A stretch of DNA of 64,000 bases from Rhinopithecus roxellana (Eukaryota > Chordata > Mammalia > Primates > Cercopithecidae): assembly GCF_007565055.1 (NCBI RefSeq), contig NC_044563.1:96805489-96869488 (forward strand), read 5' to 3'. The translations under genes were made by a program, and so were the position numbers. Below the pieces are notes generated by a model. That model had not been told where the DNA came from. It worked only from the letters and a program-made list of their open reading frames with translations, and searched no databases. Below, in pieces: positions 23,795 through 36,472 of this stretch. How positions within the stretch are numbered: the first letter of the stretch is position 1; each line of letters opens with the position of its first letter.

Positions 23795-24290
23795 GTATAA
23801 AATTTCTTTTGAGGGTGATAAAAATGTTGTAAAATCAATAGTGATGGCTGGGCATGGTGGCTCATGCCTATAATCCCAGTACTTTGGGAGGCCAAGGCGG
23901 GAGGATTACTTGAGGTCAGGAGTTCAAGACCAGTCTGGCCAACATGCTGAAACCCCGTCTGTACTAAAAATACAAAAATCAGCTGGGCGTGGTAGTACAC
24001 GCCTGTAATCCCAGCTACCCAGCTACAAGGAGGCTGGGGCACAAGAATCACTTGAACCCGGGAGGCAGAGGTTGCAGTGAGCTAAGATTATGCCACTGCA
24101 CTCCAGCCTGGGTGACAGAGTGAGACTCTGTCTCAAAAATAAATAAATAAATAAATACAATCAATAGTGATGGTTGCACAGCTCTGTGACTACATTAAAA
24201 AACATGTAATTGTATACTTTCAATAGGTGAATTATATAGTATGTAAATTATACCAAAAATAAAAGTTATTATTTAAAAAGCTTAAAGGCA
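23795..24290 (+). mobile_element. L1M 3' UTR piece split by an Alu
   Basis: TTTGAGGGTGATAAAAATGT before the Alu and GTGACTACATTAAAAAACAT, ATGTAAATTATACC after it match old L1 3' ends. It may belong to the L1M that starts at 22530. Confidence 0.75.
23847..24160 (+). mobile_element. AluS SINE
   Basis: Dimeric Alu with (AAAT)n tail, flanked by ATCAATAGTGATG on both sides. Confidence 0.95.
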
Positions 24291-25010
24291 TATGCTAAGA
24301 TATTATTATTGATGGAAAATACATGTGATATAACAATTTATGCAATAACAATAATCTATATTTAAAACTCTAAATTGTATTATCCTGGAAGTCAGGGAGG
24401 GAAGAACAGGGCAAAAGTAAAGGTTCCAAATTATTCACAAATATAGTGACTGATGAGACACTCAGATATTGCTTTACTCTTGATTAGAGCAAAAATTAAA
24501 ATATAACCATTGAAAACAAAGTATTAAGACCAAAATGTAATATTCTCAAAATCACTAGAATAAAGAGACCAGAAGGAATTATGCTTAGATGTTAACTGTG
24601 GCAACCTCAGAACTATGGCATTACTAAGTGATTTTATTTCCTTTTCATATTTTTATTTTCCATGTCTTTTCCAATAAATTATTTTATTTTTGTGTGAGTC
24701 TGCTTATCTTTGTGACCCTGACTTTTCTAAAATCCAATTTTACTTACTTGTGTATTCACTTACGGTTAAATTTTTAGTTAATATATTCAGATAATTCAAA
24801 GTTCAAAAGACAGAAAAAGCATAGTGAAAAATCTCCTTGCTACCAGTACACCTAGCCCCCACCTACCACTACTCCAACCATGGAGTCTAAAACTGTGATC
24901 AGTTTCTTGGATATTTTTGGGGAAATATGTCATGAATATACATTGATTATTTTAATACAGACACAAGTTAATATATCTACTTCATTTTATTTGCTATACT
25001 CACCTTGCTT
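24291..25010. other. Intergenic DNA, nothing recognised
   Basis: AT-rich unique sequence. The open frame from 24880 runs into the adjacent Alu and is not a gene. Confidence 0.45.
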
Positions 25011-25309
25011 TTTTTTTTTTTTTTTTGAGACGGAGTCTCGCTCTGTCGCCCAGGCTGGAGTGCAGTGGCCGGATCTCAGCTCACTGCAAGCTCTGCCTCC
25101 CGGGTTCACGCCATTCTCCTGCCTCAGCCTCCTGAGCAGCTGGGACCACAGGTGCCCGCCACCTCGCCCGGCTAGTTTTTTGTATTTTTTAGTAGAGACG
25201 GGTTTTCACCATGTTAGCCAGGATGGTCTCAATCTCCTGACCTCGTGATCCACCCGTCTCGGCCTCCCAGAGTCCTGGGATTACAGGCTTGAGCCACCGC
25301 TCCCGGCCG
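25011..25309 (-). mobile_element. AluY SINE, antisense
   Basis: T-run, GAGACGGAGTCTCGCTCTGT, GTGGCCGGATCTCAGCTCAC, ending CCCGGCC. A second T-run follows at 25312-25327, so it landed in or beside a T tract. Confidence 0.95.
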
Positions 25310-25455
25310 CTTTTTTTTTTTTTTTTCTGGAGACTGCCCCATATCAGTACCTACAGAGCTTCATCTTTCTTTTCAATGGCTACATAGTATTCCACTGTGT
25401 GGATGTAACATAATATAACATAATTTATTTAGCCAGTCTCATGCTGACATAATAC

Positions 25456-25791
25456 TTTTTTTTTTTTTTTTTTTTGAGACGGAATCTTGGAATCTCGCTG
25501 TGCTGACCAGGCTAGAACGCAAGGGTGTGATCTTAGCTCACAGAAGCCTTGACCTCCCAGGATCAGGCAATTTTTGTGCCTCAGCCTCCTGAGCAACTGG
25601 GACTGTAGGTGCACGCCACAACACCCAGCAATTTTTATTTTATTTTATTTTTTTTTTTTTTTTGTATTTTTAGTAGAGATGAGGTTTTACCATCTTTCCC
25701 AGGCTAGTCTCGTATTCCTTACCTCAAGGAATCTGCCAACCTCAGCCTCCCAAAGTGCTGGGATTACAGACATGAGACACCGTGCCCAGCG
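25456..25791 (-). mobile_element. Alu SINE, antisense, with expanded linker
   Basis: Diverged Alu with an internal ATTTTATTTTATT/T-run (about 25636-25663) and related flanks ATAATACTTTT and ATATTACTTTT. Confidence 0.9.
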
Positions 25792-26021
25792 CCATATTAC
25801 TTTTATAACTGACAAGAACAACACAGGAATGTTAGGGGAAATTTTATCCAGTTTTCTTTTTTAATTTTTTTCAACTTCATATGCTCTGGATCAGTGTTTA
25901 TTATTTGAATTTTCTTTTTTAAAAAGGATTATTACCCACTAATTTAAACTCATAGCTTCTTTTTGACAATACTAATTGGAATATTGCTGCTTTATGTATA
26001 TATAGACTTTATGGCCAGAAC
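25792..26021. other. Intergenic DNA, nothing recognised
   Basis: AT-rich spacer in front of the L1. Confidence 0.4.
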
Positions 26022-26696
26022 AGAAGATATACATCTGGGTGGAGACCACCTCAGCACCGCAAAGCCACTATAGCCAGACTGCCTCTCTAGATTCCTCTAC
26101 TCTCGGCAGGGCATTTGTGAAAGAAAGGCAGCAGCCCCAGTCAGGGGCTTATAGATAAAATTCCTATCTCCCTGGGACAGAAAACCTGGGGAAAGGGGCG
26201 TCTGTGGGCGCAGCTGCAGCAGACTTAAAGCTGCAGCAGACTTAAATGTTCCTGCCTGCTGGCTCTGAGGAGAGCAGCAGATCTCCCAGCATAGGACTCG
26301 AGCCCTGCTAAGGGACAGATTGCCTCCTCAAGTGGGTCCCTGACCCCAGTGCCTCTTGACCGGGAGACAGCTCCTAGCAGGGATCAACAGACACCCCACA
26401 CAGGAGAGCTCTGACTGGCATCTGGCAGGTGCCCCTCGAGGATGAAGCTTCCAGAGGAAGGATCATGCAGAAGTCTTTGCTGTTCTGCAGCCTCTGCTGG
26501 TGATAGCCAGGCAAACAGGGTCTGGAGTGGACCGCCAACAAATACCAGCAAACCTGTAGCAGAGGGGCCTGACTGTTAGAAGGAAAACTAACAAACAGAA
26601 AGGAATAGCATCAACATCAACAGAAATGACTTCCACACAGAAACCCCATCCAAAGGTCACCAACATCAAAGACAAAAGGTAGACAAATCCACAAAG

Positions 26697-27560
26697 ATGA
26701 GGAAAAACCAGTGCAAAAATGCTGAAAATTCCAAAAACCAGAACATCTCTTTTCCTCCAAAGGATCACAACTTCTGGCCAGCATGGGAACAATCCTGAAT
26801 GGAGAATGAGTTTCATGAACTGACAGAAGTAGGCTTCAGAAGGTTGGTAATAACAAACTCCTCCGAGCCAAAGGAGAATGTTCTAACCCAATGCAAGGAA
26901 GCTAAGAATCTTGAAAAAAGGTTAGAGGAATTGCTAACTAGAATAAACAGTTTAGAGAAGAACATAAATGAATGAATGGAGCTGAAAAACACAGCATGAA
27001 AACTTTGTGAAGCATACACAAGTATTAATGGCCAAATTGACCAAGCAGAAGAAAGGATATCAGACACTGAAGATCAACTTAATGAAATAAAGCATGAAGA
27101 GAAGATTAGAGAAATAAGAACAAAAAGAAATGAACAAAGCCTCCAAGAAATATGGGACTATGTGAAAGACCAAACCTACATTTGATTGGTGTACCTGAAA
27201 GTGATGGGGAGAATGGAACCAAGTTGGAAAACACTTCAGGGTGTTATCCAGGAGAACTTCCCCAACCTAGCAAGGCAGGCCAACATCCAAATTCAGGAAA
27301 TACAGAGAACACCACAAAGATACTCCTCAAGAAGAGCAACTCCAAGACACATAATTTTCAGATTCACCAAGGTTGAAATGAAGGAAAAAATGTTAAGGGC
27401 AGCCAGAGAGAAAGTTCGGATTACCCACAAAGGGAAGCCCATCAGACTAACAGCAGATCTCTCTGCAGAAATCCTACGAGCCAGAAGAGAGTGGGGGCCA
27501 GTATTCAACAATCTTAAGGAAAAGAATTTTCAACCCAGAATTTATATCCAGCCAAACTAA
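26697..27560 (+). pseudogene. L1 ORF1 remnant
   Basis: ORF1p is the RNA-binding chaperone of L1 particles. The start ATGAGGAAAAACCAG is at the expected place and the frame ends at the TAA after AGCCAAAC. The last part (27186-27560) is one open frame corresponding to the RRM and C-terminal domain (IIFRFTKVEMKEKMLRAARE, RADLSAE-like ITHKGKPIRLTADLSAEILR). The coiled-coil part has a TGA near 26973 and frame changes. Not functional. Confidence 0.88.
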
Positions 27561-27780
27561 GCTTCATAAGTAAAGGAGAAATAAAATCCTTTACAAACAA
27601 GCAAATGCTGAGAGATTTCGTAACCCCCAGGCCTGCCTTACAAGAGCTCCTAAAGGAAGCACTAAATATGGAAAGGAACAACCAGTACCAGTCACTGCAA
27701 AAACATACCAAATTGTAAAGACCATCGACACTATGAAGAAACTGCATCAACTAATGGGCAAAATAACCAGCTAACATCAT

Positions 27781-30700
27781 AATGACAGGATCAAATTCAC
27801 ACATAATATTAACCTTAAATGTAAATGAGCTAAATGCCCCAATTAAAAGACACAGGCTGGCAAATTGGATAGTCAAGACCCACCAGTGTGCTATATTCAG
27901 GAGACCTATCTCACGTGCAAAGACACACATAGGCTCAAAATAAAGGGATAGAGGAATATTTACCAAGCAAATAAAAGGCAAAAAAAAAAAAAAACAGGGG
28001 TTGCAATCCTAGTCTCTGATAAAACAGACTTTAAACCAACAAATATCAAAAAAGAGAAAGAAGGGCATTACATAATAGTAAAGGGATCAATTCAACAAGA
28101 AGATCTAACTCTCCTAAATATATATGCATCCAATACAGGAGCACCCAGATTCATAAAGCAAGTTCTTAGAGACCTACAAAGAGACTTAGACTCCCACACA
28201 TAATAGTGGGAGACTTTAACACCCCACTGCCAATATTAGACAGATCAACCAGACAGAAAATTAACAAGGATATTCAGGACTTGAACTCAGCTCTGGATCA
28301 AGTGGACCCAATAGACATCTACAGAACTCTCCATCCCAAATCAAGAGAACATACATTCTTCTCAGTACCACATTGCACTTATCCTAAAATTGGCCACACA
28401 ATTGGAAGTAAAACACTCCTCAGCAAATGCAAAAGAACGGAAATAAAAAGCAAGTCTCTCAGACCCAGTGCAATCAAATTAGAACTCAGGATTAAGAAAC
28501 TCACTCAAAACCACACAACTACATGGAAACTAAACAACCTGCTCCTGAACGACTACTGGCTAAACAATGAAATTAAGGGAAAAATAAATAAGTTATTTCA
28601 AACCAATGCGAACAAAGACACAACACACCAGAATCTCTGGCACATAGCTAAAGCAGTGTTTAGAGGGAAATTTATAGCACTAAATGCCCATAGGAAAAAG
28701 CATGAAAGATCTAAAATCAACACCCTAATATCACAATTAAAAGAACTAGAGAAGCAAGAGCAAACAAATTCAAAAGCTAGTAGAAGGCAAGAAATAACTA
28801 AGATCAGAGCAGAACTGAAGGAGATACACAAAAAACCCCTCAGAAAATCCATGAATCCAGGAGCTGATTTTTTAAAAAGATCAACAAAATAGATAGACCA
28901 CTAGCCAAAGTAATAAAGAAGAAAAGAGAGAAGAATCAAATAGACACAATAAAAAATGATAAAGGGGATATCACCACTGATCCCACAGGAATACAAACTA
29001 CCACCAAAGAATACTATAAACACCTCTACGTAAATGAACTAGAAAATCTAGAAGAAGTGGATAAATTCCTGGATAGATATACCCTCCTGAGACTAAACCA
29101 GGAAGAAGCCGAATCCCTGAGTAGACCAATAACAAGTTCTAAAATTGAGGCAGTAATTAATAGCCTACCAACCAAAAGAAGCCCAGAACCAGACGGATTC
29201 ACAGCCGAATTCTACCAGAGATACAAAGGGGAACTGGTACCATTCCTTCTGAAACTCTTCCAAATAGAAAAAGAGGGACTCCTCCCTAACTCACTTTATA
29301 AGTTCAGCATTATCCTGATACCAAACCTGGCAGAGACACAACAAAAAAAGAAATTTTGAGGTCAATATCCCTGATGAACATCAACGTGAAAATCCTCAAT
29401 AAAATACTGGCAAACCAAATCCAGCAGCACATGAAAAAGCTTATCCACCACGATCAAGTCAACCTCATCCCTGGGATGCAAGGCTGGTTCAACACATGCA
29501 AATCAATAAATGTAATCCATTGCATAAACAGAACCAATGACAAAAACCACATGATTATCTCAATAGATGCAGAAAAGGCCTTCAATAAAATTCAACACCC
29601 CTTCATACTAAAAACTCTCAATAAATTAGGTATTGATGGAATGTATGTCAAAATAATAAGAGATATTTATGACAAACCCACAGCCAGTATCATACTGAAT
29701 GGGCAAAAACTGGAAACTTCTTTGAAAACTGGCACAAGACAAGGATACCCTCTCTCACCACTCCTATTCAATATAGTATTGGAAGTTCTGGCCAGGGCAG
29801 TCAGTCAAGAGAAAGAAATAAAGGGTATTCAAATAGGAAAAGAGGAAGTCAAATTGTCTCTGTTTGCAGACAACATGATTGTATATTTAGAAAACCCCAT
29901 CATCTCAGTCCAAAATCTCCTTAAGCTGATAAGTAACTTCAGCAGTCTCAGAATACAAACTCAATGTACAAAAATGACAAGCATTCCTATACACCAATAA
30001 TAGACAGAGAGCCAATTCATGAGTGAACTCCCAACCACAATCGCTACAAAAAGAATAAAATACCTAGGAATACAACTTACAAGTGATGTGAAGGACCTCT
30101 TCAAGGAGAACTACAAACCACTGCTCAAGGAAATAAGAGAGGAGACAAATAAGTGGAAAAACATTCCATGCTCATGAATAGGAAGAATCAATATAGTGAA
30201 AATGGTCATACTGCCCAAGTTAATTTATAGATTCAATGCTATCCCCATCAATCTACCATTGACTTTCTTCACAAATAAGAAAAAACTACTTTGTTTCATA
30301 TGGAAACAAAAAAGAGCCCATATAATTTTAAAAGCCCAGACAATCTTAAGCAAAAAGAACAGAGCTGGAGGCATCAAGATACCTGGCTTCAAACTATGCT
30401 ACAAGGCTACAGTAACCAAAGCAGCATGGTACGGGTACCAAAAAAGATATATAGACCAATGGAACAGAACAGAGGCTTCTGAAATAATACCACATATCTA
30501 CAACTATCTGATCTTTGACAAACCTGACACAAACAAGCAGTTGGGGAAAGGATTCCCTATTTACTGAACGGTTTTGGGAAAACTGGCTAGCCATATGCAG
30601 AAAACTGAAACTGGACCCCTTCCTTACATCTTATACAAAAATTAACTCAAGGTAGATTAAAGACTTAAACATAAGACCTAAAACCATAAAAACCCTAGAT

Positions 30701-31551
30701 GAAAACCTAGGCAATACCATTCAGGACATAAGCATGGGCAAAGACTTCATGACTAAAACGCCAAAAACAATGGCAACAAAAGCCAAAATTGACAAATGGG
30801 ATCTAATTAAACTAAAGAGCTTCTGCACAGCAAAAGAGACTACCATCGGAGTGAACAGGAAACCTACAGAATGGGAGAAAAATTTTTGCAATCTATCTAT
30901 CTGACAAAGGGCTAATATCCAGAATCTGCACAGAACGTAAACAAATTTACAGGAAAAAAACAACCCCATCAAAAAGTGGGTGAAGGATATGAACAGACAC
31001 TTCTCTAAAGAAGACATTTATGCAGCCAACAAATACATGAGAAAAAGCTCATCATCACTAGTCATTAGAGAAGTGCAAATCAAAACCACAATCATTTCAT
31101 GCCAGTTAGAAGGGCAATCATTAAAAAGTCAAGAAACAACAGATGCTGGAGAGAATGTGGAGAAATAGGAATGCTGAATTAATTCAACCATTGTGGAAGA
31201 CAGTGTGGTGATTCCTCAAGGATCTAGAACAAGAAATACCATTTGACCCAGCAATCCCTTTACTGGGTATATACCCAAAGGATTATAAATTATTCTACTT
31301 TAAAGACACATGCACATGTATGTTTATTGAAGCACTGTTCACAATAGCAAAGACTTGGAACCAACCCAAATGCCCATCAATGACAGACTGGATAAAGAAA
31401 ATGTGGCACATATAAACCATGGAATACTATGCAGTATGAGTTCACGTCCTTTGCAGGGACATGGATGAAGGTGGAAACCATGAGTCTCAGCAAACTATCA
31501 CAAGAACAGAAAACCAAACACCACATGTTCCTACTCATAAGCAGCAGCTGA
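27781..31551 (+). pseudogene. L1 ORF2 remnant (endonuclease-reverse transcriptase)
   Basis: ORF2p nicks target DNA and reverse-transcribes L1 RNA. It starts ATGACAGGATCAAATTC, and the endonuclease motif VGDFNTPL is readable at about 28203. Open pieces are 28206-28892, 29057-29359, 29356-30000 (reverse transcriptase, with IISIDAEKAFNKIQHPF) and 30196-30567. Stops and frameshifts separate them. The catalytic FADD box reads FADN at 29863-29874, replacing an aspartate needed for metal binding, so it is dead even apart from its breaks. Confidence 0.92.
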
Positions 31552-31757
31552 ACAATGAGAACACATGGACACAGGGAGGGGAACATCACACGCCGGAGCC
31601 TGTTGGGGGTGGGGGGCTAGGGGAGGGATAGCATTATAAGAAATACCTAATGTAGATGATGGCACGTGTATACCTATGTAACAAACCTGCACGTTCTGCA
31701 CTTCTGTTCTGTATCCCAGAACTTAAAGTATAATAACAAAAAAAGAAGATATACATC

Positions 31758-32049
31758 AACAACAATTTTATTGAAGCAATTTTAAGCAATACATTTTTCA
31801 TTTCCCTTTTCATTCCTCTTTCATTTAAGTTCCTAGGTATGTGTGAAATAATCACGTTAATATTTATAGTGCCACATTTTAAATCACAGTAGCACTCTGA
31901 CAAATCTGCCTGCCCAATGGACAGAATGGGAGTTAACCAATCATCAACCATCATCAACCACAAATATGTATTTATTTATACCTTGTTTTCAGGATTCTGT
32001 TAGACCCTAGAGTTGCATTTATGTTATACCTTTAAAATCAGCTTCTAAA
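31758..32049. other. Intergenic DNA, nothing recognised
   Basis: Unique sequence following the L1 target duplication. Confidence 0.4.
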
Positions 32050-32420
32050 TAGGTTTCATCTCATAGTCCACCACAGCTTTTTTTTTCACATTTTTTGCCT
32101 TTGCTTCAATGACACTAACCTATCCTTCTTCTAGTTCTATGTCTACCTTCTAATCTCACGCTCTTCTTCCTCATTCCATCCTTAATCGTCTCCTCCTTCT
32201 TCTGTTCTAAGTATCTCTCTTCTAGGCACTCACTAGGCAAGCTCAATTACTCTCCTTGTTGACTCATCACCTCTAGATGGGTGATTTCTAAGTTTATTGC
32301 TCTCTCCTAACTTTGAAGCCCATATTTTTAACAGTTCCACTTGGTGTCCCGCCAATACTTTAACATCTCTAAAATCAAACTCATCCTACCACATAAACCT
32401 GCTCCTCTCTTATCTCACCC
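32050..32420 (+). mobile_element. Probable L2 LINE fragment
   Basis: CCACTTGGTGTCCCGCCAAT and ATCTCTAAAATCAAACTCAT resemble the L2 coding region, in pyrimidine-rich context. Edges uncertain. Confidence 0.55.
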
Positions 32421-33115
32421 ATTCATATATTAAAACAACAAATATCTATTGAGTGATAGTTTACATATGTCATGGTGCTAAGCTCAGATCCTATCCAAAA
32501 GCAGCTTAGAGTCTAGAACAGTCAGTAAGCCTAGTATCTTTGTTCAATACCTTTATTATAGCACATATTTTTGTTGTGGCAGGCTAAACAAGATAAGTAA
32601 AAGATAATAGTAGAAAATAAGACAAATAAGACTGGAATGGATTATTGAGATCAGAATATCGAACTTATTCTTCCTCAAGAAGTGAATTCTTGTTTTAATT
32701 ATAGGCTTAATTCTATCAACTTAATTCTGTATAAAATGGGGAGCTCCAAGAAGTTTTTGAGCAGGAGAATCTCTACATTCCATTTTCAGAGGTCGAATCT
32801 GGCTAGAATGCATAAAATGAATTTAAATGGAGAAGTATTAGAAAATAGGTCATACAGATCTATGAAAGAGATTATCTTAATCTGAACACATATAGTGAGA
32901 GACTCAAACTCAAGGCTTTTCACAGCCTGGCTTTGACTAGCCTATAGAATTTTGTCTCAGAATACAATACTTTTAGGCTTGTCAGGTTTCAGCACACTGG
33001 ACACTAACCATCACTGAATACATGCCCCATCCTGCCCAAACTGTTTTTCAAGGCCTAGCTCAAAAACTTTTGGGAAATAATTTTCTGATTTCCCTCAGCC
33101 AAAATGAGCTGTTCC
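32421..33115. other. Intergenic DNA with a faint ancient repeat
   Basis: AACAACAAATATCTATTGAG and GGTGCTAAGCTCAGATCC near 32430-32490 look like an old mammalian repeat. The rest is unassigned. Confidence 0.4.
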
Positions 33116-33262
33116 CACAGCATTTTATTTGTAATTTACTGATGCCACTTAATCATTCTCCTGCCAAGCTGTAAACTCCTTGCAGTAAAGGATTATGCAT
33201 TATTTACTCTGGTTTTCCTCAAACTTGGCACACTTCCTGACATATATGAAACATCTTATTTA
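33116..33262 (+). mobile_element. L2 3' tail fragment
   Basis: AAGCTGTAAACTCCTTGCAG and AACTTGGCACACTTCCTGAC follow the L2 3' end. Confidence 0.65.
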
Positions 33263-33269
33263 ATGTTGG

Positions 33270-33525
33270 GTTATATTGGCACAGTGGAAAGTGCACTGGC
33301 TTTTGGAATTAGACTTAAGGACTGAATCACTCACTAGCTACATTACTTTAAGCAAGCATTTAACTTTTCTTAAGCTTAATTACCTATAAAATTACCTACT
33401 TCTTGCAAATTATTGTGAAACTTTGAAGTCAATTCTAAAAATCACCTATAAAAAGCCCGTAGCAAAGTATATGGTACATGGTGGGTATTTAATAAATGGT
33501 AACTGTAATTATGGCCCTAGGAATT
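33270..33525 (+). mobile_element. MIR SINE
   Basis: CAGTGGAAAGTGCACTGGCT, CACTAGCTACATTACTTTAA and ATGGTGGGTATTTAATAAAT (with minor differences) run the length of MIR. Confidence 0.82.
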
Positions 33526-34276
33526 TTTTTTTTTTTTTTAGTCTCAAGTGAAACAGCAAATTTTTTGTACACAGCATAATCTTCAAACCCTTTATTTCCT
33601 CTTCAGGTTTAACTATGCTCAATTATGACTATCCCTGGTTGAGAGAATGTACTCGACAAACATCTGTGACTGCCTACTACATGCTAAATGTTGGGAAAAT
33701 TTTTTAAAAATGGAAAGTTCTCAGTGACAGGGCCTCCTCTCCTTGTCTGTACTATCCAAGAAAGAACACTGCTGAGTTTCTGGGTCTCATATAAGATACC
33801 ATTCTGGTACTATATAATTTCATCCTTCCTATATTAATTCAGAAACATTTATTAGCTATCCTGTAGCAGGCATTGTGCCAGAAACAAAATGGAGATGAAA
33901 CAGTCCCAATCCTGAAGAAGGTATTTCATTGTTTCACTCGTGATAGTGTATCTTTGTTTTTACAACACAAGAGGAGCATTACTGAGTTTCTGTGGCATAT
34001 ATGCATTCTATTACACTGTATAATTTCATCCTTACCTATAGCCTTCTGTATATGAGTAAAATCTGATAAAATGTTCCAGTTTTTAGTATTTCCTATGTTA
34101 CTTTTTGGTTTGTGATCTTCTTTCATAGTAACTTGAAGATTTACCATCCAGATGCCAACAATTCTGGTGAAGAAATAAAAGACATGTTGCTAGCTCATTA
34201 AAGTTTTCTGGACTTTCACCAACTAGTAAAATTAAAATTATATAGTAACTACTATTCTTATTGATAGTCCTTTCTT
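33526..34276. other. Intergenic DNA, little recognised
   Basis: A T-run (33528-33539) and a faint old repeat around 33835-33920 (TTATTAGCTATCCTGTAGCA). No gene. Confidence 0.4.
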
Positions 34277-34290
34277 ATTTCAGAATTCTT

Positions 34291-34610
34291 TTTTTTTTTT
34301 TTTGTGAGATGGAGTCTCCCTCTGTCGCCCGGGCTGGAGTGCAGTGACTGGATCTCAGCTCACTGCAAGCTCCGCCTCCCGGGTTCACGCCATTCTCCTG
34401 CCTCAGCCTCCCAAGTAGCTGGGACTACAGGCGCCCACCACCTCGCCCGGCTAGTTTTTTTTTTTTTTTTTTTTTTTTGTATTTTTTAGTAGAGACGGGG
34501 TTTCACCGGGTTAGCCAGGATGGTCTCAATCTCCTGACCTCGTGATCCGCCCGTCTCGGCCTCCCAAAGTGCTGGGATTACATTACAGGCTTGAGCCACC
34601 GCGCCCGGCC
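34291..34610 (-). mobile_element. AluY SINE, antisense
   Basis: Low-divergence AluY with target duplication ATTTCAGAATTCTTTT (34277-34292, 34611-34626). The linker T-run is expanded (34457-34478) and an ATTAC is duplicated near 34580. Confidence 0.95.
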
Positions 34611-34626
34611 ATTTCAGAATTCTTTT

Positions 34627-35270
34627 AGCAAAGTACCTATTCGGCCATCTTATTTGTTTTGGTAATATAGCTAAGAGTTCTAAATAACCATTTGTCAAAT
34701 TCATTAGAGGTGAACTGTAGTCGAAATTGCAAAACTCTGTAACTTAAATGTAATTTCATTGTAATTAATAGAACCTAAGTAGAATCATGGAATTAGTAAT
34801 GAAAATATTTTAATTCTAGCAAAAAGCAATCAACCACTTCCTAAAACAATGTTTTTTTTTTCCTCTTGGGTTTACTCTCCTCCTCCTTTATTTATAATTT
34901 ATTCTTACCACAGAACTAATAGATTAAGATGTTCTTTGTTTGGTTATACTTATAAAATATGACCCTGACATCTTTTTTTCTATTATATTACTTATACTTC
35001 TAATAATTGCTTATTATTATGCTATTTTTCTGCTTCCAAAATAAGGGAGAATTTTAATCTATGACTGCATAAATTTAGAAACTACCTTCCACTGGTCACA
35101 GTTCTATGAATGGTTCAGTGATGATCTGAAATCTGGGTAAGTAATATTGGTACACAGGCAGTCAAACTAGAGCAATTGCTGAGTTCAAAAGCTAATGGCT
35201 AAGCATTGTTTCACAGACTGCTCTCAGTTCCGAAACACTAGATATGTATTATCCCTATCACTTAACTATT
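34627..35270. other. Intergenic DNA, nothing recognised
   Basis: AT-rich unique DNA. Confidence 0.4.
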
Positions 35271-35280
35271 TATTTATTTA

Positions 35281-35568
35281 GATCGAGTCTTGCTCTGTCA
35301 CCTAGGCTGGAGTGCAGTGGCGCCATCTCAGCTCGCTGAAACCTCCACCTCGCGGGTTCAAGCGATTCTCCTGCCTCAGCACCCCAGTAGCTGGGATTAC
35401 AGGCATGCGCCACCACGCCAGGCTAATTCTTCTATTTTTAGTAGAGACGTGGTTTCACCATGTTGGTCAGGCTGGTCTCGAACTCCTGATCTCGTGATCC
35501 ACCCGCCTCAGCCTCCCAAAATGCTGGGATTACAGGCCTGAGTCACCGCCCCCCCCCCCCCCCCCGCC
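35281..35568 (-). mobile_element. AluS/Y SINE, antisense, with poly(C)
   Basis: Dimeric antisense Alu lacking a long T-run (TATTTATTTA instead). Its 5' end contains a C17 run (35549-35565) replacing the usual GCGCCCGGCC, followed closely by an A18 run (35581-35598). Confidence 0.92.
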
Positions 35569-35784
35569 TAGTTTTTGCTTAAAAAAAAAAAAAAAAAATC
35601 ACGTTTGTATTCAAGGTGAGAAAGCTTCAGAATTACTAAGGACAAGGATTCTGACAGAAAGTTAAGTTCAGACCTGGTTACAGATTCAGACACCTTGATA
35701 AAGTAGGAGATAGTCTCCAGTATCTTAACAATAAATACTTTTAAATGCAAGGCTTTTTGAGTAGAGGAGTGATCACTTGAATCT

Positions 35785-35965
35785 GGAGAGGGCGAGAAAT
35801 GGGGAGGGATTGCTAACGGGCACTGGGGTTCCTTTTGGAGTGGTGAAACGTCTTGGAATCAGAGGTGACAGCTGCACACGATTGTGAATGTACTAAGTGC
35901 CACTGGACTGTACACTTTAAGATGGTTTTTATGTGTGAATTTCATCTCAATAGTTACTTTTAAAA
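35785..35965 (+). mobile_element. L1M 3' UTR fragment
   Basis: AACGTCTTGGAATCAGAGGT, CACTGGACTGTACACTTTAA and GTGTGAATTTCATCTCAATA match old L1 3' ends. Confidence 0.78.
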
Positions 35966-36429
35966 AAGGGGGCGGGCTTATGTAGCAGGGATGGACTTTG
36001 CTTGGTGAAGGCCCCTACCGTACGGTGCCCAGACATCCGCAGAGAGGTCAGTAAGGAGCACTCCCACCTCACACAAAGCCATATGAAAACTTAACAGATT
36101 TCCCTCAGCTGAATCCCCGTTTTCAATAACCGCCAATTAGCCAACATTTAACAACATACTGAACTCATTTCTGTATGGGAAAATAGCGAAATATTCATCA
36201 AAACCTTTAGAAAGCAGCATCACCGGCCACTTAGAAATCCCCTGCGCGCAATGGAGAACACCAGGGTGGAAATGGTAGAAGCCATTTTTTGTTAAGGTTT
36301 TTGTCCTGGGTGGAGGGTATTCGTGAGGATTCAGTCAGCCTGAAACATTACATTTAAACACAGGTGCCTAGTTACGATGATACATTTGCCAGTAGGGCAG
36401 CATCGCACGGTGAAAAGCAAAAAGCCCTC
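35966..36429. other. Upstream flank of the promoter
   Basis: Unique sequence whose GC content rises towards the CpG island. No repeat recognised. Confidence 0.45.
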
Positions 36430-36472
36430 TAAGCCACCTCCTGTGGCGACGAAGCTCTCAGTCAACGCTCAC

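Larger units (their letters stand above)
26036..31743 (+). mobile_element. Nearly full-length dead L1 (L1P age)
   Basis: A 5.7-kb L1 truncated within its 5' UTR. Order: 5' UTR remnant, ORF1, ORF2, 3' UTR with a G-rich tract (31603-31628) and A-rich tail. A perfect 14-bp target duplication AGAAGATATACATC sits at 26022-26035 and 31744-31757, proving a single insertion. Both reading frames carry stops and frameshifts, so it cannot move by itself. Confidence 0.97.

Noticed and set aside
28206..30567. Several open frames of 100-228 codons
   Set aside because: They are pieces of one broken L1 ORF2, not separate genes.
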